Program-made: the position numbers and the translations under genes
The notes under the pieces: generated by a model
The model's database searches: none
Told to the model about the DNA's origin: nothing
Seen by the model: the letters and a program-made list of their open reading frames with translations, nothing else
Part shown: positions 10,398 to 21,200 of the stretch, piece by piece
How positions within the stretch are numbered: position 1 is the first letter of the stretch
Layout: every line of letters begins with the position of its first letter
Assembly (NCBI GenBank): GCA_029953675.1
Contig: JAMWBK010000006.1
Span: forward strand, 62,001-126,000
From: Rhodosorus marinus
Taxonomy: Eukaryota > Rhodophyta > Stylonematophyceae > Stylonematales > Stylonemataceae
Length of the DNA: 64,000 bases
Direction: 5' to 3'

Positions 10398-10763
10398 AAG
10401 GGTCTCAAACCCGGAAATGTAGATCTGTCCAAAGCGCCTGCCCTCACAGGCGTCGCTTCTCCAGATGTTTTCGTTCGAAGCACCGAATCTGACCTTCAGA
10501 TCACTTCTGCAATCTTCAGAGGGATCGAGGCCCTACTACCCCAGGAAGTACTTCCAAAGTGGGCCGATCACGTTGGGATTGGCTTGTGGGATATTGACTT
10601 CTGGGATGATGGTAGGCACTGGATGCAAGAGGACCAAAAATCTACAATTGGTAAATTTTCGTCCCAACAGTCTTTCACAAAGTTTGTAATTTCGCGATCC
10701 AAAAGATTTACTGGTATCCCAGGAGTAGGGCCTTATGGGATCCGTCCGACAACGCGCAACTGA
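10398..10763 (+). other. Orphan open frame without start codon
   Basis: The frame is open for 121 codons between TAG at 10395 and TGA at 10761-10763, with no ATG in its first half. The translation looks protein-like, with a tryptophan-rich core (G-L-W-D-I-D-F-W-D-D, then H-W-M near 10615). No family is recognised. It starts 76 bases after the 110-bp repeat, so it may be a fragment of a mobile element. An exon of an unseen gene is the alternative. Confidence 0.35.
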
Positions 10764-10870
10764 CTCGTTCGAGGCAATTGGTCAATGATCAGACAGGCGG
10801 CAACAAAAAGAGTCGATTAGCCACAACTATGTGTGCTCAAATCAACAACCGACGCTTTTTCAAGCGTCCC

Positions 10871-12648
10871 CTACAAAGCGGCCGGTCCACTCGGAAGCCG
10901 CAAAGCTCTGGCAAGGCCGGCTTGAGAGGTTTTCTCGAGGAAGGTCAGCGCCGGTAGGCCAACGCGGTACAGGAACCTGAGCGGAGCCAACAATAGATGC
11001 GCAAACTCGGGATGCACAACTCTTGTGTAGGTGGATGCCCTCACACCGTTCACGACAATGTCGCCGTCGAGCGTATGTGGCGCGAACACACCGGTCTTCA
11101 TTTCCTTCCTCACTTCTGCTACAGCCATCTTCTCTCCTGTGGAAAGTTCCAGAAGGTCACCCTCCTTCACTTCCTCTGCACTGACAAGGCTGCCGTTCAC
11201 ATAAAGGTAGTGAAGACTTGAAATGCTGATCGACACGCTGTCCCGCCCCTCGATCGTTATAAACTCTGCGCTTCCAGAACTGTCCTTGTGTCCGAAGAAG
11301 AAGACGTCCGAGTACTCGCTAACTCCGACACGGACTGAATCCCCGACTTCTAACTCTCTCATCGTCTTCATGGATCCATCTGCGAGCTCCACCGAAGCGT
11401 CTCCGGGGAAACAAATTGGTTCCTCCGTGGGAGATGGAGTAGCACTCTCAGACTCAGAGATAGACTCAGAGACGCTTCCAGACACAGATGCCGAAATAGA
11501 TTCCGAAATAGATTCCGAAATAGATTCCGAGACCGAAGCAGAAACTGACGCCGAGATCGACGGGTTCAAGGATGGCGCCACAGTAGGTGTCGCTGTCTCA
11601 GTCGCCGTCAGGGTCGCTGTCTCAGCCGCCGTCGGGGTCACTGTCTCCATACCGGTTCCGGTGGGCATCTCAGTCTCAGTCCCAGTCTCCATACCGGTTC
11701 CGGTCGGCATCTCGGTTTCAGTCCCAGTCTCCATACCCGTTGCGGTGGGCATTTCAGACCCGGTCATTGCTGGGGTCGCAGTCCCGCTTGGAGGTACCGC
11801 GGTAGGGCTCGGAGTCTCACCAGTGAATCGCGCATAAGAGCAAAATCCGGCGACTTCGCCATCGGAATCCATGATAACGTAATGGAAGTATCTCAGCCCC
11901 GGCGTGAATTCAAATCCGTTTATGACAGGCATGTCTTCTTGCGCTACACCCGACAATGCAAACGAATGAGTACGTCCAAAGTTCAGTTCGAGCTAACCAC
12001 ACGCGTAACAACAAACCAACGGCAAGAATGGGCACTTACCGCTGAAGACGACACCAATCGGGTTCGAAAGCGGGCTACTTGGCGAATTAGGGGTTGGGTT
12101 TACGGAGCTCTCCAAGCCACTGCTGCATGTAGTTGCCTGATAGAAATACCAAGTCGCCGACTTCGGGAAACCAAGCACAAGCTGAAGAATAGGACCAACG
12201 AGACTGTCCTGGAGGACGAGCTCTACACTGTCGACCAGACCGGGCACTGAGGCAACATTCTGCCGGACAGAAGGGAACTCTGTGAGCCCATCGGTGTAAT
12301 ACGTAAACAAAGCTGGTGACAATTCGGGCGTTGGCTATTCAAGCGACTTACCGCAGAGTCCACGATTACCATGGACGCCTCATCCGCATCTTCTGCAGAA
12401 CAAGACGATCCAAAATTGACGGAAGAGGCGGGATAGAGCTTGTAAGGGAAAGAGAAGTCCAGGTCAGGCATATCCGCGACCTCTCCGTCGATCACCACTT
12501 GAGAGGCACACTCGACACCCTCCGTTGTAACCGTGATCTCCGGTATAGGAGTCCAAGTCGCGACACCACTCACAGTGAGCCCTGCATTCATCTGCCCATA
12601 GGCACCAACAATGCACGCGAACAAAGCGACCACGTAGACGCTCTTCAT
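10871..12648 (-). CDS. Secreted protein with mucin-like linker and C-terminal Hedgehog-type Hint domain
   Basis: Exons 12648-12352, 12277-12040 and 11943-10871 join in frame to 535 codons. The ATG at 12648 gives a clear signal peptide (about residues 1-18). Residues 19-220 are an unrecognised extracellular region with several Cys. Residues 220-353 are a Thr/Ser/Pro/Glu linker, including repeats of T-G-T-G-M-E-T and S-I-S-E/S-V-S. The Hint domain covers about 355-485: nucleophile Cys at about 356 in the C-F-P-G-D motif, S-x-x-H with His at about 423, and the closing pattern D-G-D-I-V-V-N-G-V-x-A-S-T-Y-T. A hydrophobic tail (A-H-L-L-L-A-P-L-R) follows. Known: Hint domains of Hedgehog/Hog proteins self-cleave through this Cys. 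The Hint assignment is firm; cleavage and any lipid transfer are inference. Intron 1 is uncertain: a nearer acceptor at 12313 would break the frame. Confidence 0.87.
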
Positions 12649-15600
12649 TGCTAACGTTAAGACGCACACCCTAACGAATTTTATCGTTCGCTTAGTTTCG
12701 TAATTTCCTCACTCTTCCTCCCAAGCCAAACAAGCCCTTCTATTACCCAAACACACATACACACACTCCGAACACTCCTTCCTTCCCCCAGCCCACTTAT
12801 GCGCGGAGGCCGACAAGCCATTTATTGCAAAGCAGGATGTTGAAATCCAATGATGAACGCGCTGAGTTCCCACATTGTTGTTGCGAGCATGCTCAAATTT
12901 TCTCGGGGGGGGGGGGGAGGTTTTTAATCAAAACCAGAATTTTGGAATCGGAAAAAGACGAATTCAACCAAACTACAGCTTCTCGCTTTCCAGAAGAATT
13001 TCCGATGTCCGCGCTCTCCTCAGGGAGGTTTGTCTTAGGGGTATAGGGTAAACGCCAATTTTCCCGCGCCAACCGGGGAGTCCAAAAACAGTCAAGACCG
13101 GTTACGCCTCAAAAAGTGAATGAGTAGCGTCTTTCTATGGACGACACTTTAGGCCATGCTTCAGACAGAGTCCAACATATCTACTATCCGTCCTTACCAG
13201 CCCTAGGAACACATAAAATACCCAAACTAGGGGTTGATTTCATCTCTCTTTTTTTCTCCACTCAACATTGAGGCCTTGGCCAAATGAACGTTAACGGCTG
13301 TTTACCCATTTGGTCAAACGTCAAAATAAAATAGATCCACTAAAGGGTAACCGACTCTAGCTCCTGATCACAGAAGAGCGATAACGATAAGCTAAATTGA
13401 TATAGTTTCCCGACCCCTATTCAAAACACGTGAGGCATTCCCTCCACCCCCCCCAACTTTCTCCTTCTCTTCTTATGTGCTAGCCTGAAGCTCCGATCGT
13501 TGAACCACAAAACGATGAATTCCATTGTTCTTGTAGGTCTTGAATTTAAAGCTGGCCTGACGCCCCAGTCGCTACACGTTTCGATGATTTTCGTTTCGTT
13601 TGAGGATTGACTTTGTTTCTAGCTTGATGATTGGTCAATTATGTCACGAGATCTAAGTATTCGTTTCAAGGGGGGGTTCGTCTCCGCCCGAATCCAAATC
13701 GAGCGAACTGCTACAAGAAGTGGAATTTCTGAGCTCTACTGAGAATATGGTTGACACAGCTTGAGGCCTGTATCTGAGTATGGAAATCGACTTTGTCTTC
13801 CGTCGTTTGTACACCAATTGATTGGTGACGGTAGAGCAACAGAAATCGATTTTCAGTTCTGCTGGTGGTGGATCATCCTTTGTTTCTTACATGGCCAGCA
13901 GTTTTAAACAAGATTCAGGTTCAACACAAAACCCAAATTTCTGGCAGGCTGGGCCTCCTCGTATTATTAGCTAGATCTTCAAATTTGGACCAAACGAGAA
14001 GTATTAGTTTCCTCGAAGAATCTCTGACCAAAGTAGGTGGCCTTTATTTCCTTGATATCCTATTGAGTACAAGATTTAGTATTCTGGAAGGATAAACCTG
14101 CTGGAATTCCAGCTCGAAAGCGCCCAAACTTGACTGAAGCTGGGGGGTCGTCTTCAAAGCTGGAAGCCTCTCCGTAGAGCAACTTAATTGATTGAACTTA
14201 ACGGAATTTCTGCCTTTGGTCCAGAATGTGGACGACTTAATGCGCCGTTCCTTGACCTGTGAATTCGGGGGAGTTCAAAGCAGAGCTGACTATTGATTCA
14301 ATGTGACACCGCCTGAGCGGGAAAGATGTGCGTTGAGATACTGATTATACGGAACCATCCCATCTACGGCAGAGAAAATCTTACCTTACAAGGTTAAGTC
14401 GCCCATGGACACAGTCGATGTCGTTCGCCAAGAGGAAACCTTCCCTCACCCAAGGCACAATCGCAGAATTTCCGCAACGCTACCAATAAAATCAGATGTG
14501 AACTGGTGCAGGGATTCCGAAGGACCTTTCAGAAGTTCCCGGTGAAAGTGAAAGGTTGATGGCTATGTAGTAACTAATGCCGATACCGATTGCAAGTCCG
14601 AGGTAAACAAGTTTCTCCACGACGTGCCTGCCCACGTCATATTATGTTAGCGTTTGTTGACTCCTCATGCTTTCAAACGACGTGGACACTCATGCTAGTC
14701 GAGGTGAACGACCCAATTGTCAATCCTTAAGCAATCTTCGCAATCAATATCTGACTTTCACACCATCGTCGTATGCACTGAAATAGGAATCTACGGCAAA
14801 TTCCCCTTTAAGCCGCTTACCACCGACGCCGAATTTTGGACTGCTTCGTGCGTGTTGATTGGGCGATCGCTTACACCCCAAATTTCTAAGCGAAACACAA
14901 GCGACGCACACAATATTTAAGTAAAAGCAGCGGGTTCAGTTTTCCCGGCGGGGAGTGTTCTCGAGATTGTTGAACGTCTCTTTCACCAGCAGAAAACCAT
15001 GTTCCCACCTGGCAGGGGTGCTAAAAACTGGAAACCGGTGAATTGCTGATAATTCAGCAAATTACCGCAATTGGAGTCTTCTTTCATATGGTAAAGAAGT
15101 TCACTGAGAAAACTCTGGAAAACCGAGCAGCGAGGGAGAGACAGCAGCAAACAAGATTCTACTCTTCAGTTTCGAAGAGCACCCCGTTTGGGAAGTCATA
15201 CACCGTCTGATAAATTAATTTGTGGATAGACTGTTGAATAAGTGTAGAAAGCTAGTTGAGATCTGATTGATATGATTCTAAACGACCTTTACCAGTGTGG
15301 ACTGATAAAACGTCCGATACGTCCAATATCAATCAATGTTAGCTTCGTAATCAATCATCTACGGCTCAAAATATTGAATCATGATTACTTCTGAGTCTCC
15401 AAGGGCTTAGATAAGATTCTGAACACTGCAGTAACCGAACAAAATCTACTGGTTTTTGAGAATATCCGCACAAGCAATCGCGCGTGAAAGTGATTGGAGT
15501 CTTGAAAAACACTTATGTTAGGGGAACCAGGGAATGCACTGAAGAAGAAGATTGAGATTCAATCCATAACCGTTGTTGATTGAGAAATATCGGACATCAA

Positions 15601-16849
15601 ATCGGTCGTTCTCGGACGGTTATCAGACGAATATCACTCGCTCCTTCCAACGCAGGTTTGAGATATTTTATTGGACGCGGGTCAGAGGAAAACGTTATGA
15701 TTATTACGAAATTATAGTTCAAAAAACTTATATCGGACGCGTTAGACAACGCAACCTATTCCCAACCAAAAACTGGAAGATCGCATTCGGTTTATTGGAA
15801 AACTGACAACCCCGGTCAGGGGGGAGTTCCCCTTAGGACAGGGAAAGGAAGGTCACATGTGTGACATCCTGTGTGGGTGTGTGGCGGTGACAGGTGCATT
15901 TACGCCATACTAGTTTCAAGTTGAATTTCGTACTGAACCCATGACAGTTAAAAATGCTGATACAGTTAAATCAATGGGATTCTCGCTATTTGGGCAGGTT
16001 ACGGTAGTAGCCAATGGGATAATCACAATTTGCTGACAAGATATTGTGTGTGGCGGTCGTTGATCGGTCGTCAACCCTGATGGGAACAGGAAAAGTTTCT
16101 TTATATGCAGTCCTTGAACGGAGGTACAGAAATGAAAATCTCCGGTTAGCTGGCACGTCATTTGTATCAGCATCAGCTTCATCGCGGGAGCCTTGTTCTC
16201 TCGAGAATCTGGTATTCGGACAAATTAAAGTGGTTCTTCTTGAGTACGTGGTTGCTGTCTTTTCATCTTGTTAAGGACAATGGCACCGGCATATGAAGGA
16301 GACCAAAGGTCCAGGTGAGAGTCGGCTGTAGCTGCCGCACATTGCAGAACAGGAGCGCGAACTGTGTGGGTATTCATTTGTGTTGTGTCGAAACTTTCTG
16401 CCCAGATTTGGGCCAGTCGCCGGAACTTGCGCTCATAACTTTTTTTGCCCTTCAGTGCTGGTCTGTCGGGAGTTGCTGATTACCCTCCAAGCGAAAAGAT
16501 CTAGCACCAGGCAAAGCGTCTGTTGTGGTTGTTAGCTAGTGGGTAAAATGGATGTTCAGTAGAATTCCCAGATCTGAGCACATCCTCAATTCAAGATAGT
16601 TGCTCAACGCATCAACATTCCTGATACTTGCACAAGCCTTCGCAAATTTTGCCTAAAACATGTGAGAAAAAAGAGTCACCCGTTTCATCGACAGCTGATC
16701 TGGACAGGAAACCGGCGCTCCGACCGAAGCTCCTTGGTGAACGCGGTTTCAAAGCTCACAGTGAGTGAAGTCGAGCCCCTAATTACTGCTGCTGATTGTA
16801 AATGTTTGAAATTTACAGAACAACTTCTCTATTGGTGCGTCTCTGTGGA
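12649..16849. other. Long gene-poor stretch
   Basis: Bases 12650-12800, just upstream of the Hint gene, are C-rich on the plus strand (G-rich on the coding strand). A run of 13 G lies near 12905. Only short open frames occur, the longest being 88 codons on the minus strand at 15916-16182. No domain, RNA gene or mobile element is recognised. Confidence 0.5.
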
Positions 16850-17225
16850 TGCAGGGGTCTCCGGGTGGTGTGAAACGTGACTAGATTGGGATCGAAGAAT
16901 GGGAGAGAGAGTAGTTCGATTGCTCGTGATCGGCAGGTGAGTGCAGATGTTCGCGCCTCAGGAGTCCAATGCGGGAGCGAACTGAGACAGAATCTTTCGA
17001 GTTCTTGTGCTGCCAGTTGCGTTGAAGCGGCTGGTGAATGCGGAAGTATTCGGATGGGGTGAAACGTGCGTAGATTGCGAGCGAAGAAATTGGAGATAGA
17101 CTTGTTCGATTGCTGATGATCGCAGGTGAGTGCAGAGGTTTCGCGCCCGGGACTGCAATGCGAGAGCGAATTCGTAAGAAATCTTTCGAGTACTTGTGCT
17201 GCCAGTTGCGCAAGGCATGAATGAA
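16850..17225. repeat. Diverged 189-bp tandem duplication
   Basis: Two units start near 16850 and 17039. Landmarks repeat at a spacing of 189 bases: GTGAAACGTG (16870 and 17059) and GTGAGTGCAG, with TTGTGCTGCCAGTTGCG near the end of each unit. The unit length is a multiple of three, and the minus-strand frame at 16881-17213 stays open through both copies (shared N-W-Q-H-K-x-S-K-D). Whether this is coding is unknown. Confidence 0.7.
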
Positions 17226-17980
17226 GTCTTCAGAAATGTAGACTCTTTGTTCCTAGACATACATGACCATGCAATTAATGGTCCTAGTGATCAATTTGAT
17301 CAGCCATAGAAAACGCCTGTGATGGACACGTTCAAGATGCGAATGCTGACGCTCGCTGATTTAGACGAGCAGCACGCGATGGGACTTGGATCCCCAGCAT
17401 CATTCCAGTGCTGGCCGTAGACCGATACTCGGGATGAGGAGAAAAGAACTCTTCCCGGGTCCGAGAAAACTCCTGCTTCCGCGGAGGTTTTTAGGGAAGT
17501 ATAGGTTACGGTCACGTGCACGGGCAGCAGAAATGTTATTCGCTATCCTCCGTTCAGTGTCTCTCATTCACTACCTTCCAACCCCAGACCTGAATTGACC
17601 ACTTGGTTGTGAAGGCGCTGCTTTGTATACAAACGCGGGCGAGCATGGCGAGATTACTAGACCAAATACATTCTTTCAGGCCGTCCTCTCAGCATGCTCG
17701 TTCCTCGAGTTTCCTCACGGGAGAACGAGCTCCGGCTTCGCCCTTTTGACAGGAGGTTGCGCTTCACCGATATCCGCGCTAAGGGTATTTCACTCGGCCG
17801 ACTAGGAGCAATGTTGAGAGAAGTTTGCAATGATTTACAAGCGAACGAGCTAACGTCATGCTTGCAACCTGCTATTTAAGGTTTATTAGGAACCTAGGCA
17901 AAGAGCGGAGGCAGGTCTAGCTCTACGGAACAGAAACTGCCCTGAGACAAGTGCAGTTTGAACTCTGTGGAGTATGTTCT
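17226..17980. other. Intergenic, nothing recognised
   Basis: Only open frames of 60-73 codons on both strands, none with a known domain. Confidence 0.5.
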
Positions 17981-18174
17981 AGACTCGATCCTGAACCCTG
18001 GTGGATTTCGGAATACCCCACTAGTGCACTAGTAGTTGCCTTAACTTGTATGCCACTAGATTGCACTAGCTAGTTCAGACTCGATCCGGAACCCTGGTGG
18101 ATTTCGGAATACCCCACTAGTGAGCTAGTAGTTGCCTTAACTTGTATGCCACTAGATTGCACTAGCTAGTTCGG
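17981..18174. repeat. Two tandem copies of a 96-bp unit
   Basis: The units start at 17981 and 18077 (AGACTCGATC-GAACCCTGG) and are nearly identical. Each contains the inverted motifs CACTAGTG-ACTAGTAG and GCACTAGCTAG. The repeat ends about 95 bases before the SCC2 stop codon, on the 3' side of that gene. Confidence 0.85.
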
Positions 18175-18266
18175 ACAAACCAAGTCACCTTAAATGCTTG
18201 TCGCTTCTTGTTAGTGATAAGTCAATTTGTTGTTCAAAGTTGGTTAAGTTAACAAAAAAAAGTAGT

Positions 18267-21200
18267 TCAGGGTACTGATACAGCCCGGTCAAAAGCACGC
18301 TTACTTGGAGACCTTGCAGCATCTTCACGCCTCCTTCGTTTCGACGCTTGCTCGAAGCCAATCTCGGATTCATCGAAGCTGACGTCGCTCATCAACGACT
18401 GAAAACACTCAATTTGAGAATCCACGACCTGCCTCCATTCCTCTGAACCAGGTTCCGCCCTCGCTAGCAGTAAAGGCAGGGAGGGAACGAATTTTTCAGG
18501 GCCCCCTCTGGCCTCCTGGTCTGGACCAGTATCCTTCAGAACATCTGCCTCGCGTTGGACTCTGGTTTTAAGCGCCTGCTTTAGGAGCACTAGGAGACAG
18601 ATTCCAAAACTCTCGTGTGCCAGCTGGGTTGAAGCGAGCAAAAGGTTGAGGACGTCAGCAGCTAGGTTGTTGATCGCACAACTTGTAAATACGAAAAGTT
18701 TCTTACCTTGTCCTTCTCTTCATCCGTCAAGTTCGACTCCAGCATTTGCAGCATCGAGTTGCCCTTGTTCGCAATTTGTTTTGCAATACTTGCCAGAATG
18801 GTGCTGACTTCGTTGCGAAAGTGTTTCGTCCTAGCATCAGCTGTACCGCGATAACCAGCAGACAAGCCTCCGTAGTCAAGCGACGCAAGAATTGCCGCAA
18901 GATACGCTAATTTGCTTTCATGACCTTCGTTTGCCCTGTTGCATGGCAGTTGAAACTCTGTCGTCGATTCCCCCTTGTTGCTTACGAGCTGACCCAGTAT
19001 TCCTACGACGAGCTCCCTCCTCCTCTTTGGTGGAAGCATATCAACGACTGGGGATACAAGCGCGTAGCCACTTCGTTGGTCTATAGCGAGATCGCTCGGA
19101 CTCGTTATATGGCCGGAAGTCAAATAAGCGACTTGGAAGGACCTAACAGTACATGAGATTTGCGCTCACATGTTTAAAGTCCGAACTCCGGGTGTAGCGG
19201 GGTTTGCTGTTCTTACTCTAGTATGCCGCTGAGCACCTGAGAGTAAAGCATTAGTGGATGTCTCTCAGCAATTGATTGCAGTATTCTGTGCGCGTGGTCT
19301 CTGCAGCTTCGCTCCTCGCGATCCGCGTATAGGGCAATCAGGCTCGGCACCGCGACCACGGGAAGAATTAATCTGCGGGACAAAGGGAAACATTAGGTCT
19401 CTCTACAATCTCAGCTTGAGAGCTCTTGAGCGTTCTTACCCCTCCCTGATAGATAGACCAAACACCATCACCGCCTTCAGACGAACTCTTCTGTCAATGC
19501 AGAACACCGTTTTCTGGATATCCCTGTAGAGCTCCTGTACACAGCTGACAAGGTACCCAGCCTCTGCATCTTCTTCAGCTCCGATAGCTCCATTGTCTGA
19601 AGTTGACTGCTCATTCCTCTGCCGCGAAGCCTCGCGTTCTTCGAGTGTAAGCATCTCCTGCCGGGAATAAAATGATACAGGAGAAAAAGTTAACCCTGTT
19701 AGATTGTTGATACCGGTTTTCGTTGTCCAATACTTGAAGCTGGCAGCAGGTCAAGGGGAGCGCCTAACTCCGACGGATTAGCTTTACAAAGCAATATCAC
19801 CTGTAAGTCGCTGAGAACCCGGTACTGGAAATTGGTTTGCGTCCGCACATCCATTCTCATTTGGAGAGCTCGCCTCCAGGTGCCGACGATCCGAGGCAAA
19901 AAGCGTCGATTTCCCATGGCGAAGCTAGCGAGACTCTGTAGAGCAGATTCTCGAATACGAGCGAAGGCGCTGCCGAACTCGCCCCCACGAGCTTCAAACT
20001 CTACGTTGCTCGACCAGTAGTCGAGTCGGAGAAAATGAGTCTCAGCCACTACGGGGCTGAGGTCCAGATACCTGTGAAAGCAGGTCGAGCAAGCTTACGT
20101 TATTCTCTTTCTATCCCGTAATCGCAAGGCGGAGACTACTCCGAAAAAGTAGAAGTACGCACCTGGAGTATAGCCCAAGTCTATGAATTGCCGGTGCGAG
20201 CGAATGCAGACACGACTGCCACATGTTCACCGGGTTTTCTCTCGCCATATCAATAAAACGTCCAAACGTCTCCGCTACCTCAGGCGCAAAAGAATCTCGT
20301 GCGGGAATACTGCGTGAGAGAGTGCAATGGCATTTGATGGCAGCAGCAGCTAGAAGATCGTTCTTTGTTGTCTTCACGATGCACGTCAAGTCTTCTTCCA
20401 ACTCCGCCCAAACGTCTAACGCTTGGTTTTCCATGCTCGGAATGCATGCTTCGAAGATGCTTAGAATGTTTCTTGCATTAGCAGCTTCGAGTCCCTTCCA
20501 GGGTACCTCCTTCAGCGCGGGCAGAAGTACGCGGCAGTGGCTTTTGAGCAGGACTGGATTCACCTGAGCAAAAGACGCGAGTAGCGCAGAACAGGCAAGT
20601 ATATACAGTACAGGATCCTTCAACTGCTCCTTAGAGTTGTCAACATCTGCATACATGCTTTCAGCATCAAGCATTTCACGCAACACACAGAACACAACCT
20701 TTTCAAGAAACACCGTCGACGAATCGCTTAGCGACTCATATTCCCTAAGCAGGCGGTTCAGAAAGCGAGGTTGTGTACTCTTGGCGATGTGCATCGTTGT
20801 TTCAACCAATCTCCTCGCAACGATCGTTGCCATTGGCATATTCACCAGGCCAGGCTGGTTGCCCCGGAAAAGTGCTACGGACAAAGCCTTGCATGCGATC
20901 TCGCCGACCGTCACTTCCTGGTCGTCCAGTCTAAGCACGAGCTTGGAACATGCCTCAGCAATGAAAGATTCGTCTTTCGCCAAGCCCTTCCTGTTCGTTT
21001 GGTAGATGACGTCAGATCTCATAGCCTCTGACCTCGCTATAATTTTCAGGACGTAGTCTCGAAGGTTGATAACTGCACGCTTTCGGACGGTCGTTGAAGT
21101 GTCTGCTAGACGGCTGGAGACCATGTTGTAAACTTGGTCCTCGAAATTCTCGTCCTCGTCATCAAGCTCCATCAAAGCAATCGACACTCTGCAAAGAAGG

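Noticed and set aside
11223-11837. Plus-strand 204-codon open frame opposite the Hint gene linker
   Set aside because: It is the mirror of a Ser/Thr-repeat coding strand; the minus strand has signal peptide, splice sites and the Hint domain.
10871-11943. An intein or homing endonuclease instead of a Hint domain
   Set aside because: The Hint domain is C-terminal in a secreted protein, with no C-extein and no LAGLIDADG motif.
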